Source: Porphyromonas gingivicanis JCM 15907 (lineage in GTDB: Bacteria > Bacteroidota > Bacteroidia > Bacteroidales > Porphyromonadaceae). From it: DNA of 64,000 nt. The translations under genes and the position numbers were made by a program. The notes beneath the pieces were generated by a model, which saw only the letters and a program-made list of their open reading frames with translations, was not told the DNA's origin and made no database searches. Below are positions 26,429 through 36,695 of this stretch, one piece after another. The stretch spans positions 22,996-86,995 of the forward strand of contig NZ_BAKX01000008.1 of NCBI RefSeq assembly GCF_000614585.1, in the 5' to 3' direction. The stretch's first letter is position 1, and the number at the start of each line of letters is the position of its first letter.

Positions 26429-26884
26429 GTGAATACTTTAAGTTACAAGACAGTATCGGCGAATAAGGCAACTGCAGCCAAGGAATGGGTTCTTGTAGAT
26501 GCCGAGGGGCAAACCTTGGGTCGTTTGTGCTCAAAGATTGCAAAGCTATTGCGTGGTAAGTACAAACCCAGCTTTACTCCTCACGTAGATTGTGGTGACA
26601 ATGTAATTGTTATCAATGCCGAAAAGATTATGCTTACGGGCAAGAAGTGGGACGATCGTGTTTATCTCAAGTACAGCGGTTTCCCTGGGGGACAACGTGA
26701 ATTCTCTCCAAGAGATCTTCAAAAGAAGGGGAGTGATCGCCTCTTCCGTAAAGTTGTAAAGGGTATGTTGCCCAAAAATAAACTTGGTGACAAGTTGCTT
26801 GGTAACCTTTATGTGTATGAAGGTACAGAGCATAAGCACGAAGCGCAACAACCTCGTTTAATTGATATCAATACGCTTAAATAA
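26429..26884 (+). CDS. rplM: 50S ribosomal protein L13
   Basis: A 151-residue L13. Motifs: EWVLVDAEGQTLGRLCSKIA, VDCGDNVIVINAEKI, GMLPKNKLG. GTG at 26429 is selected because Bacteroidetes L13 starts xNTLSYKT; the frame is open further upstream but the extension is lysine-rich without homology. rpsI follows 11 bp downstream as usual. Confidence 0.97.
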   Translation: MNTLSYKTVSANKATAAKEWVLVDAEGQTLGRLCSKIAKLLRGKYKPSFTPHVDCGDNVIVINAEKIMLTGKKWDDRVYLKYSGFPGGQREFSPRDLQKKGSDRLFRKVVKGMLPKNKLGDKLLGNLYVYEGTEHKHEAQQPRLIDINTLK

Positions 26885-26895
26885 GTTGCCCAACG

Positions 26896-27282
26896 ATGGA
26901 ACAAATTAATGCATTAGGCCGTCGCAAATGCGCCATTGCGCGCGTGTATCTAACAGAAGGTACCGGCAAGATAACAATCAATAAGAAAGATTTGACTAAC
27001 TACTTCCCTTCAAGTATTTTGCAGTACGTGGTTCGTCAACCTCTCGCAAAATTGGAGGTGGTTGAGAAGTACGATATTAAAATCAATCTTAGAGGAGGTG
27101 GTTTTAAGGGACAGAGCGAGGCTGCTCGTTTGGCTATTGCTCGTGCTCTTGTTAAAATCAATCCTGAGGACAAGGCTGCTCTACGTGCCGCTGGCTTCAT
27201 GACTCGTGATGCTCGTGTGGTAGAACGTAAGAAACCAGGTCGTCCTAAAGCTCGTAAGAGATTCCAATTCAGTAAACGTTAA
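26896..27282 (+). CDS. rpsI: 30S ribosomal protein S9
   Basis: A 128-residue S9 with NALGRRKCAIARVYL at the start, LRGGGFKGQSEAARLAIARAL in the middle, and the conserved C-terminus GRPKARKRFQFSKR whose tail reaches the P-site. Confidence 0.98.
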   Translation: MEQINALGRRKCAIARVYLTEGTGKITINKKDLTNYFPSSILQYVVRQPLAKLEVVEKYDIKINLRGGGFKGQSEAARLAIARALVKINPEDKAALRAAGFMTRDARVVERKKPGRPKARKRFQFSKR

Positions 27283-27450
27283 TCTCCTTACTCGATATTC
27301 AGTACTATTTATACTACTGCTGTCGGATGCCAAAGGCGATTATTCGTGTTTAGTATCTAAATCCCTTGGATGGAAAGGTAAAAGATTTCTCTACCAAGAG
27401 GTTGCAAAATCAATGGTTAAACAGTTAAGAACGTAAACAAAACAAACATT

Positions 27451-28323
27451 ATGGCATCGATTTCATTCGAACAATTGCTCAAAGCAGGTGCTCACTTTGG
27501 ACACCAACCTCGTAAGTGGAACCCTGCAATGGCTCCCTATATTTTCATGGAGCGTAATAACACCCATATTATCGATCTCCACAAGACAGTTGCCAAAGTA
27601 GAGGAGTCAGCTGAGATTATCAAAAATATGGCACGCAACGGAAAGAAGGTACTCTTCGTTGCTACCAAAAAGCAGGTTAGAGAGCCTGTTGAAGAGCTTG
27701 CTAAATCTATTGGCATGCCTTATGTTATAGAGCGTTGGCCTGCAGGTATGCTTACCAACTTCCCTACTATCCGTAAGGCAGTTAAGAAGATGTCGCAAAT
27801 CGACAAAATGAAAGAGGATGGTACCTACAACAATCTTTCTAAGCGTGAAAAGCTTCAGATAGAGCGTCAGCGTGCTAAATTGGAGAAGAACCTCGGCTCT
27901 ATCCAAGACATGACCCGCCTCCCATCTGCTCTCTTCGTAGTAGATATTACTAAGGAACACATCGCTGTTCGTGAGGCTACTCGCCTTGGAATACCTGTGT
28001 TTGCTATCGTGGATACTAATGCCGATCCTAAGTTGGTGGACTATGTTATCCCTGCAAACGACGATTCTAAAGATGCGGTACAACTCATCGTTGGCGCTAT
28101 GTGTAGTGCTATTAGCGAAGGTCTTGTAGAGTACAAGGCTCAAAATGCTAACGCAGAAGAAGAAGAGGCTAATCAAGATGGAGCAGCTCGTTCGGGTCGT
28201 CGTGCTCGTACAGGTGCACGTCGTGAGCGCGTTCGTGACATAGAGGGGGCTGCATCAGAGGCTACTGAAGCTGTAGCTCCAGAGACATCCGCCGAAGAAG
28301 CTCCTGCCGAAGTTGCAGAATAA
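27451..28323 (+). CDS. rpsB: 30S ribosomal protein S2
   Basis: A 290-residue S2. Motifs: LLKAGAHFGHQPRKWNP, ERWPAGMLTNFPTI, VVDITKEHIAVREATRLGIP, IVDTNADP. Beyond the conserved core (about 230 residues) there is a 55-60 residue tail: an Arg-rich part (RSGRRARTGARRERVRD) followed by an acidic Ala/Glu part. Such tails are frequent in Bacteroidetes S2. tsf follows after 26 bp. Confidence 0.98.
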   Translation: MASISFEQLLKAGAHFGHQPRKWNPAMAPYIFMERNNTHIIDLHKTVAKVEESAEIIKNMARNGKKVLFVATKKQVREPVEELAKSIGMPYVIERWPAGMLTNFPTIRKAVKKMSQIDKMKEDGTYNNLSKREKLQIERQRAKLEKNLGSIQDMTRLPSALFVVDITKEHIAVREATRLGIPVFAIVDTNADPKLVDYVIPANDDSKDAVQLIVGAMCSAISEGLVEYKAQNANAEEEEANQDGAARSGRRARTGARRERVRDIEGAASEATEAVAPETSAEEAPAEVAE

Positions 28324-28349
28324 TTACTCTAAATTAAAAGACAAAAGTC

Positions 28350-29174
28350 ATGGCTATTTCAATCCAAGATATTGCAAAACTGCGCAAAATGAGTGGCGCA
28401 GGACTCACAGACTGTAAGCATGCTCTTGAAGAGTCTAATGGAGACTTTGATAAGGCAATGGAGATTATACGTACCAAGGGTAAGGCTGTTGCAGCTAAGC
28501 GTTCCGATCGTGAAGCGGCAGAGGGTTGCGTATTGGCAGCTCACACAGAAGGTTTTGCCGCTGTGGTTTCTCTCCAATGCGAAACAGACTTTGTGGCAAA
28601 AAACGAAGGTCATATTAAGCTTACACAAGATATCCTTGATGTGGCGATGAAGGAAAAACCCGCCAATAAAGAAGCTCTTCTTCAGCTTCCTCTTGGAGAC
28701 GGTCGTCCTGTTGCTGATCACATCACAGATCGTGTGGGTACTACTGGAGAGAAGATGGAGTTGGGGTCTTATGAGTTCGTTAAGTCTCCCTACACTATGT
28801 CTTACATCCATCCCGGAAACAAATTAGCTGTTGTAGCTTCTTTCAATGAAGCTATTGAGGAGCAAATGGCACGTGATATTACTATGCAGGTGGCATCTAT
28901 GAATCCTGTTGCCATCCGCGAAGAAGAAGTGCCTCAAAACATTGTAGAGGAAGAGCTTCGCGTAGCACGTGAAAAAGCTCATGAAGAGGGTAAACCTGAA
29001 AATCTTTTGGATCGTATTGCTCAAGGATCATTGCAAAAGTATTTCAAGGAAAATACACTTCTTCGTCAAGCCTTTATAAAGGATAACAAGATGGATATAG
29101 AGACCTATTTGCGTACAGCGAGCAAAACGCTTACAGTAGATGCTTTCCGTCGAGTTACTCTTAATGCAGAGTAA
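28350..29174 (+). CDS. tsf: Elongation factor Ts
   Basis: A 274-residue EF-Ts, the guanine nucleotide exchange factor of EF-Tu. N-terminal UBA-like region (AKLRKMSGAGLTDCKHALEE), then LQCETDFVAKNEGH, which contacts EF-Tu, and the C-terminal core. Length is typical. Confidence 0.98.
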   Translation: MAISIQDIAKLRKMSGAGLTDCKHALEESNGDFDKAMEIIRTKGKAVAAKRSDREAAEGCVLAAHTEGFAAVVSLQCETDFVAKNEGHIKLTQDILDVAMKEKPANKEALLQLPLGDGRPVADHITDRVGTTGEKMELGSYEFVKSPYTMSYIHPGNKLAVVASFNEAIEEQMARDITMQVASMNPVAIREEEVPQNIVEEELRVAREKAHEEGKPENLLDRIAQGSLQKYFKENTLLRQAFIKDNKMDIETYLRTASKTLTVDAFRRVTLNAE

Positions 29175-29206
29175 TACTCTTGTAAGAGTTTAGCGCTCAT
29201 CAAAAG

Positions 29207-29238
29207 CCTCCTTTTCTTTTAGAGAAGAGGAGGTTTTT
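29207..29238 (+). terminator. Terminator of rpsB-tsf
   Basis: CCTCCTTTTCT pairs with AGAAGAGGAGG (one mismatch), followed by TTTTTCTTTTT. Confidence 0.85.
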
Positions 29239-29463
29239 CTTTTTATCTTTTCGTTGAAAGTTTTTCTTCTATATTGTGGAGGAGTATTATTGTTAGAGAC
29301 TTTTACAAGAAAACGGTATCGTGTGTTTTTCAGAGGTTGTTATGAGATTGCTGCATGCACTTAAAAAGTCTTTTTACGGGTTTTGTGAGACTTTGTTTTG
29401 TTGGTATAAAGAACTCTACCCCTAATAGTTCGTAAAGAAAGGAAGCTAAAAGTTATATACCAT

Positions 29464-29471
29464 TATGTTTG
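29464..29471 (+). promoter_or_regulatory. Possible promoter -7 element for the hmu operon
   Basis: TATGTTTG fits TAnnTTTG and is 111 bp upstream of the hmuY start. No clear -33 box. Confidence 0.35.
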
Positions 29472-29486
29472 TATCTCTTGTGGGAA

Positions 29487-29506
29487 AATACCAAAGAGTT
29501 GGTATT
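29487..29506 (+). promoter_or_regulatory. Perfect 8-bp inverted repeat in the hmuY upstream region
   Basis: AATACCAA-AGAG-TTGGTATT. It would lie about 10-15 bp downstream of the predicted transcription start, where a repressor or an mRNA hairpin could act. It might be an operator for the iron/heme control expected for this operon. Confidence 0.45.
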
Positions 29507-29582
29507 GCTGACTATTGTTAGAAGTATGAATTTTGCGGTGGAATTGATAATACAATCAAAACAAATAAAAATACGCATCCTT

Positions 29583-30263
29583 ATGAAAAAACTTGTTACA
29601 TGGGCCTCTTGTGCCTTTGCTGCGATGGCGATAGCCTTTACTTCTTGTAAACCTAAACAAGAACCTAATAACCCTAATCCTGATCCCCAAAAGCCACAGG
29701 AGCAGAAAATGATTGCAAAGACAATGACCATTGATGCAACCGATTATGCTAAGTGGGTGTATGTTTCTTTGAAAAAGGGAGAAGTAGTTAATGTAACAAA
29801 TCCCAAGGAAGATCTTAATTGGGATATTGCTTTCCACCGCTATGATGTTCGTCTCAATGGAGGCTTTAGTGGCAAGGGTAAGGGAGCAGCTGTTAAGGCT
29901 AATATTAAGAGTAAGAAGAAAACACCTTTGAAGGATGCTGGAAACGCTCCTGCGGAGGGTTGGATGGCTGATGTTGAAGCAGACGTAACCGTTTCTTTTA
30001 ACCCTGGTGGAGGAAATCATGCCTCTAAAATAGAGAGACAAGGACTCAATGAGGTTATCTCTGGTAAGAAAAAAGGAGGTTTGCCTGTTGGAGGTTGGGT
30101 TGATGTAACTATGGTGATGGGTCCCGCATATAAGTATAGCTACGATATTTACTTTGTTAAGTTGGCTGATGGATCAGTAGCACGCATTAAGTTGACAGAT
30201 TTCTTTGATGCGAAAATAAAGCCAGGTTATGTTACCTTCTCCTATGAATATCCTGTAAAGTGA
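29583..30263 (+). CDS. hmuY: HmuY-like heme-binding lipoprotein (hemophore)
   Basis: A 226-residue surface lipoprotein that takes heme from host proteins and hands it to HmuR. The lipobox is AFTSC with Cys22; a Pro/Asn/Gln linker follows, then the HmuY domain (about residues 45-226) with GEVVNV, LNWDIAFHRYDVRLNGG and a final FSYEYPVK, all close to P. gingivalis HmuY as I recall it. ATG at 29583 is chosen for the signal peptide; the frame is open from 29469. Aligning with P. gingivalis, its heme ligand His134 corresponds to His146 here, but His166 corresponds to Met177. A Lys-rich insert (KSKKKTPLK) is also seen. Confidence 0.92.
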   Translation: MKKLVTWASCAFAAMAIAFTSCKPKQEPNNPNPDPQKPQEQKMIAKTMTIDATDYAKWVYVSLKKGEVVNVTNPKEDLNWDIAFHRYDVRLNGGFSGKGKGAAVKANIKSKKKTPLKDAGNAPAEGWMADVEADVTVSFNPGGGNHASKIERQGLNEVISGKKKGGLPVGGWVDVTMVMGPAYKYSYDIYFVKLADGSVARIKLTDFFDAKIKPGYVTFSYEYPVK

Positions 30264-30330
30264 TATTCAATGTAGATAGTGATTACTCTTTTACGTTAAA
30301 AGACTTCTGTCAGAAATACATTTTGTAGAT

Positions 30331-32298
30331 ATGAATCAGAATATTATGAAGCAGGCTTTTGTGAGCCTGCTTCTTTTACTTGCTTCGAGCGTAGGTTTTG
30401 TTTTTGCTCAAGACAAAAAATATATAGATAGAGATACGACTATTTGTCGTGAAAATTCATTGGACAATGTGGTGGTAACAGGTACCCGTACTCCACGTTT
30501 ATTGAAGAATGAACCTATCCCGGTACGTGTTATAAAGGCCAAGGAGATAAAGATTTTAGCTCCTCAGAACTTTATGGATTTGATGCAGTATGTACTGCCT
30601 GGGGTAGAGTTTAGTAAGCATGGTCCTCAAGACAAAATTATGATGCAAGGCTTCAATGGAACAGCTTTGCTCTTTCTTGTAGATGGCGAGTTGGTTACAA
30701 CTGGGGCTGGTAATACGGTTGATTTTGAACGTATCAATCCTGATGATATAGAGCGTATAGAGGTGCTCCGTGGAGCTGCTTCTGCTTTGTATGGTTCGAA
30801 TGCTATCGGAGGGGTTGTTAATATTATTACTCGTAGTGCAAGAGAGCCTTTCCGTTTGGTAACTTCTGCTCGTATAGACTCTCGTTTGGGACAGAAATAC
30901 GATCTGTCTTTGGGGTTAAAGAAAGGAATGCTTGCCTCCCAAACAGGTGTGCAGTACAGAACAGATCGTTCGTATGAGTTTCTAGGAGAAGATGGGCAAG
31001 GTATTAATGTTGCGGGGAATAAGGCTTGGACTTTGAGTGAGAAGCTAACCCTAAAACCCAATGAGAATCTCCAATTCTCTCTTACGGGTCGTGCCAACAT
31101 TCGTAAGCAACAGTGGTCCGATAAGATAGATTTTGCTTATGATTCTTACGATGTTATTGCAGGAGCTCAGTGGAAAATATCAGATAGAGCAAGTACAGAC
31201 TTCTCTTATCACTACAATAACTACTTGAGAGATACTATTTTCGTACAGACAGCCGATAAGGAGCGTAGCCACATCTTTACTGAGCAGATGCACCACCTGC
31301 GTGCGCAGTTCAACTATGAGTGGACTCCTGAGCGTTACATCAACACTGGGGTAGAGTATATTCACGATGCAGTGGCTTCAGATCGTTTCCTTTCTCCCAC
31401 TCAGGGTAAGAAGCAGTATGTACGTAACTGTATATTCTATGGTCAAGGAGTTTATCAATTGATACCTACTTTGACTTTGAATTATGGTGGTCGTTTAGAC
31501 CTTCACTCTGGTTTTGGTGCGCACTATACTTCCAGAGCCTCTATTATGTATAAGCCCGATGGACATCTTTCTTATCGATTGTCCTATTCAGAAGGCTACC
31601 GAGCTCCAACGCTACAGGAGCAATTCTTCTTCTTCAACCACCAGCCTTTCTATATCTTGGGTAATCCTGACCTTAAGCCTGAGAAGAGCCGTATGTTCTC
31701 TCTTTCTGCCGAAGGTAAGTGGAGTCATGTTAGTGTTATGGCAAATGTATTCTACAACAATGTGTACAGTCGCATTGCCTTGAAGAATACTGTTAATACA
31801 GCTACTAAAGAGAGCAATTATATTTATTCAAATATCCCAGGCAATAGTCGTGTGTTTGGAGCGGAGTTGCAGTCTCATATCTCTCTCCCATTGGGTTTTG
31901 GAGTGAGACTTTCGGGTACTTACACTAATGATAGGCGTTATGTGCGTAATGCCAAGGGAGAGAGGATAGCTATCTATGACACACGTCCTTTTTCTGCTTT
32001 AGGAGCTATTACTTACGATAAATATTACTCTGCAAACTATGGTGTTTCTGCCAATCTTTCTGTACGTTATCTCTCCTCTTTCACTGCAGCGCAGTTTAAT
32101 GAAAAAGGGGATGTGGAAAAACTTAATTTCCCAGGTTATTTCTATGGACGCCTTTCTTTGGAGCAACGCTTTCTCAAACACTATAGCTTGAATTTGGGTA
32201 TAGATAACCTCTTAAACTTTGTGCCCAACCGTATTTACGTAAATACTCCTGTTTCTCCAGGTCGTGTCTATAGTGCTACTTTCAGAGTACACTTTTAA
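30331..32298 (+). CDS. hmuR: TonB-dependent heme receptor HmuR
   Basis: A 655-residue outer-membrane receptor. A signal peptide ends near VFAQ; the plug domain starts with NVVVTGTRTPRLLKNEPIPV, and the barrel ends in a terminal Phe (TFRVHF). The heme-receptor signature YRAPTLQ (423-429) and NPDL (445-448) flank His437, the equivalent of a heme-contacting His in P. gingivalis HmuR. It receives heme from HmuY, 67 bp upstream. ATG at 30346 is an alternative start. Confidence 0.96.
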   Translation: MNQNIMKQAFVSLLLLLASSVGFVFAQDKKYIDRDTTICRENSLDNVVVTGTRTPRLLKNEPIPVRVIKAKEIKILAPQNFMDLMQYVLPGVEFSKHGPQDKIMMQGFNGTALLFLVDGELVTTGAGNTVDFERINPDDIERIEVLRGAASALYGSNAIGGVVNIITRSAREPFRLVTSARIDSRLGQKYDLSLGLKKGMLASQTGVQYRTDRSYEFLGEDGQGINVAGNKAWTLSEKLTLKPNENLQFSLTGRANIRKQQWSDKIDFAYDSYDVIAGAQWKISDRASTDFSYHYNNYLRDTIFVQTADKERSHIFTEQMHHLRAQFNYEWTPERYINTGVEYIHDAVASDRFLSPTQGKKQYVRNCIFYGQGVYQLIPTLTLNYGGRLDLHSGFGAHYTSRASIMYKPDGHLSYRLSYSEGYRAPTLQEQFFFFNHQPFYILGNPDLKPEKSRMFSLSAEGKWSHVSVMANVFYNNVYSRIALKNTVNTATKESNYIYSNIPGNSRVFGAELQSHISLPLGFGVRLSGTYTNDRRYVRNAKGERIAIYDTRPFSALGAITYDKYYSANYGVSANLSVRYLSSFTAAQFNEKGDVEKLNFPGYFYGRLSLEQRFLKHYSLNLGIDNLLNFVPNRIYVNTPVSPGRVYSATFRVHF

Positions 32299-32310
32299 TG
32301 TTTAGATAAT

Positions 32311-35300
32311 ATGAATAAGAAAATAAAGCGATATGCACTGCCGCTATTAGGAGTAATCCTGGTAGCGGTGCTTGCAGCACTGTTTTGGCCTCGTCCTACG
32401 AGGGTGGCTCTCGTAAACTTTCCGCAGTTTATGTTGGCAAGGGCTATAAGTTCGTCGGATGCTAAGAATGTATCGGTTCGGAGTGAAGACAACTTTTCCA
32501 AATTGAAAAACTATGACTTTGTCTTGGCGTTTGGTATGGGTGCTCGTTGGAGCGAAGAGGAGCGTCAAGAGTTACTTCGTCTACAAGAGAAGGGTAGTGT
32601 AGGAGTACACGTATTGATGCCTACTAATCCAGACAATGATATATCTTCTTTGGAAGATGCCGATGCAGAGCTCATAGGCTCCTATTTTGGAAATGGAGGG
32701 GCTAAAAACTATAGATCGGGTTTTAACTATATTCGTCAGAATATTTTAGGTAAAAAACTTAGAGAGGGGAAGGTAGACAATCCTATAGTTTATTCAGGCA
32801 ATATCTATTTTGGGAAGACAGACGAAGATATTTTTAATTCTTTCGAAGAATATCAAGAGTACTACAAAAACAATGGATATAAGCCTGGAGCTCCTAATGT
32901 AGCGGTACTCATCAGTTTTGCTTCTCCTATCAACTCTAATAGAGAGCATATTGATGAGATGGTTGCCTCTCTGGAGCAGTCGGGACTAAATGTCTATCCT
33001 TTTTCCTCGGGCACAAGCCGTCTGGAGCATTTGAAGAAGATAGATCCTTCTGTACTTCTTTATTTACCCCATGGAAAACTCATTGTAGGGCAAGATGGCT
33101 CTATGGAGCAGTGGCTTAAAGAGCGTAATATCCCCATTATTACTCCCATGACTATTGCCACACTCCGTAAGGCTTGGGAAGAGGATAAGCAGGGTATGCA
33201 GGGAGGATTCCTCTCGCAGAGCGTATCGGTCCCCGAGATAGATGGTGCAATAATTCCATTTGCTCTTATCGCTTTGGAAGAGGATGAGAAAACGGGTTTA
33301 CAACTATTCCATACCATTCCCGGACGTATGGAAGTATTCACGAGTCTAATCAATCGTTACATAAACTTGCAGAAAAAGCCTAATAAAGACAAGCGTTTGG
33401 CGATATATTATTTCAAAGGTCCTGGACAGAATAGTCTTGTGGCACAGGGGATAGAGACGCTTCCCTCTCTGTATAATGTTATGAAACGACTGCGTCAAGA
33501 GGGATATACGGTAACAGGCTTACCTGATAGTGAAAAGGAGTTTGAGCGTATGATTATGGATCGTGGAGCTCTTTTCAATAGCTATGCAGAGGGTGCTTTG
33601 ACCGATTTCATAAAGAAGGGGTATCCTCAATTTGTCTCTACCGACTCTCTTAATAGTTGGATGAAAGCTGTGCTTACACCTGCGCAAATAGAGTTACTTG
33701 CTCAGCACTATGGAGCTGCCCCAGGAAGATTTTACTCTATGGAAAAGGATGGAGTGGAGGGAATTGCCGTTACCGCCGTTCCTTTTGGTAATGTTGTCCT
33801 ACTTCCTCAACCAGGGCAAGGTGTGGGTGCCAATGACTTTAGTGCTGTTCATGGCTCCAATCCTGTACCTCCCTATCCCTATGTAGCTTCTTACCTTTGG
33901 ACTCAAAAAGGTTTTAAGGCCGATGCTATGATGCACTTTGGAACACATGGTAGCTTGGAGTTCATCAATGGTAAGCAAATAGCTCTCTCAAGCGAAGACT
34001 GGACTGATCGATTGGTGAATGACCTCCCCCATACCTACTACTATACGATAGCCAATATCGGTGAGGGAATGATTGCTAAGCGTCGTAGTTATGCTCAAAC
34101 AGTATCGTATCTGGCTCCTCCTTTCATCGAGACTCGTATGCGTGGTACTGTGGGCGACTTATTGACTATGACCGATACTTATCTAGGTAACGAAAGTGAT
34201 GATGATGCTCTTTCTCTACAAATAAAAGAGAAGGCTATCAAGATGGGTTATCACAGAGATCTTCGTTTAGACTCTATAAAGGATAAGCCTTGGACTCGGC
34301 TTGAAATAGAGCAACTCAGCAACTTTGCCGAAGAGTTGGCGGTGAGCAAAATCCCTGGTGGTATGTACGTTACAGGTGTCCCCTTTATGCCAGAGAAGAT
34401 ATTCTCTTCGGTAGTACACATTGCTACAGACCCTATTGCTTATTCGCTCGCCGCTTTGGATAGAGAGAGAGGACGCTATACGCAGAAGCAACAGGATAGT
34501 GAACGTCTTTTCTCTCGTCTCTACCGTGCTCCTGCCGAGCGTTTTGTACGTCAAGCTATCAATACAACTACTGTGAATGTAGATGTTGCTCTCCAAACTT
34601 TGGGAGTAACTAAAGAGGAGTTAGAGCGTGCTAATGTATTGCTTGAACAATTGGACAAGCAAGCGCAGATGAATAATATGATGCGCAGTATGATGAGTGG
34701 TGGTGGCGGAATGCTACGGGAATGGCTGCTATGATGCCTAGGACCTCTTCAAAGAAGGCTAAAAAGAGTGCTGGAGGAGGACATCCATCGTGGATTCCGA
34801 AGTCTTCTAAGTCTGATAAAGAGACTGCGAAATCCGATAATGCCGATGGTAAGACCGAAGCTACTCAAAAGGCAGATGCGGGAAAATCAATGACGCAAAA
34901 GGGACACCCTCAAAAGATGGACACAGAAAAGAAGGTTAATACAGGGGCTAAACCTGCTTCTATCGGAGGAGGACACCCTATGGGCATGGGTATGCCCCCT
35001 ATGAGTGATAGAGATAGAGATTTTGCACTTGCAGTAGCTACTCTTAAACGCACTATTCTTTCAGTTAAACTATACCAGAAATATCTTACCACCAGCCCAG
35101 GTTTAGAGTTAGATGGTATTGTAAATGCTTTGAATGGAGGTTACACAGAGCCCTCGCCTGGTGGAGACTATATTGCTAATCCTGAAACTTTACCTACGGG
35201 ACGTAACCTCTACTCAATCAATGCGGAAGAGACTCCCACGAAAGCTGCTTGGGATAAAGGACGTAAGTTGGCCGAAGATATGCTTGCTGACTATGCAGCT

Positions 35301-36695
35301 CGTCACAATGGAGAGTTACCTCAAAAAGTAAGTTTCACTTTATGGAGTAGTAGCTTTATTGAGAGTGAAGGGGCTACTATTGCCGAGATTATCTATTTGT
35401 TAGGCTGTGAGCCAGTAAGAGATCCTATGGGTAGAGTGCGAGATATTCGTCTCGTTCCCAGAGAAGAGTTGGGTCGTAAGCGTGTCGATGTAGTGGTGCA
35501 AACTTCTGGTCAGTTGAGAGATTTGGCAGCTTCTCGCCTCTATCTCATTCAAAAGGCTGTTGATTTGGCTGCCAAAGCAACCGATGAAAAGGATAATGAG
35601 GTGGCTAACGGAGCGATAGATGCAGAGCGTGTATTGCTAGATAGAGGACTTTCGCCCAATCAGGCTCGTAGTCTTTCAACTCAACGAGTTTTTGGTGGAG
35701 TGAATGGAAACTACGGAACTGGCATCCAAGGTATGGTAGAGAGTGGCGACAAGTGGGAGAAAGAATCGGAAGTTGCCAATGTATATCTTAACAACATGGG
35801 AGCTATCTATGGTATGGAGGGTAATTGGGGCGACTTCCAAGAAGGTTTGTTCGAGGCTGCTCTTCAGAATGTAGATGCGGTAGTACAACCCAGACAAAGC
35901 AATAGTTGGGGTGCATTGAGTCTCGACCACGTGTATGAGTTTATGGGAGGTTTGACCCTTGCAGTGCGTCATGTTACAGGTAAAGATCCAGAGGGATATT
36001 TCAATGACTTGCGCAATCACCATCGTACTCGAGTACAGGAGATTAAGCAGGCTGTAGGAGTAGAGGCACGTACCACGATCTTAAATCCTACTTACATCAA
36101 AGAGGTTACCAAGGGTGGTCAAGGTGCTGCCAATGCATTGGCAGAAACTATCCGCAATACTTATGGATGGAATGTGATGAAGCCTGCTCTCATCGACAAG
36201 GAGCTTTGGGATGATATATACGATACGTATATAAAAGATGAACAAAATCTTGGCATCCGTGAGTTCTTTGAAGAGAATAACCCTGCTGCTCTGCAAGAGA
36301 TGACTGCTGTGATGCTCGAAACTGCTCGTAAGGGTCTTTGGGCTGCTTCGCCAGAACAACTTGCCGAGTTGGCTAAGATGCATGCCGAGGTGATGGCAGA
36401 GCATGGGGCTGGATGTAGTGGTTTTGTGTGCGATAATGCTTCGTTGAGAAACTTTATCCAGAATAAGTTGCCACAAGAACAACAACAGCAGTATAGCTCT
36501 TCTATCAAGAAGGTGAGAGAAGTCTCTGCTACTGATAAGAGCAAAGGACAGGTGCTTAAGAAAGAGGAGCAAGAGGCACAAACGCCTACCGAGCGTAAGC
36601 CTGCGCAACTCTTCTTGCCGATAGCTTTCGGGGTACTTGTACTGCTATTAATTGTATTTGTCATCTATCGTCGTCAGAGAGCTAAGCGACAATGA
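32311..36695 (+). CDS. hmuS: HmuS, CobN/magnesium-chelatase H family protein, frame broken
   Basis: A very large (about 1461 residues after repair) CobN-like protein. A transmembrane helix at residues 8-27 and another near the C-terminus (LFLPIAFGVLVLLLIVFVIY) before a basic tail suggest a periplasmic body held at both ends. The chelatase core includes PPYPYVASYLWTQKGFKADAMMHFGTHGSLEF, MRGTVGDLLTMTDTYLGN and QSNSWGALSLDHVYEFMGG (partial motifs). HmuS proteins have been proposed to remove iron from heme (recalled). The frame breaks at 34710-34711, where AA for AAA would restore GGGGNATGMAAMM. The break lies in a His/Met/Gly-rich linker. The 3' end overlaps hmuT by 4 bp. Confidence 0.9.

Noticed and set aside
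27607..28176. 189-codon open frame antisense to rpsB
   Set aside because: It is fully covered by ribosomal protein S2 on the other strand and looks like a by-product of its codon use.
32311..36695. hmuS as two genes (for example separate CobN N- and C-halves)
   Set aside because: One added A restores a continuous Gly/Asn/Met linker, and homologues in the genus are single chains of similar size as I recall.
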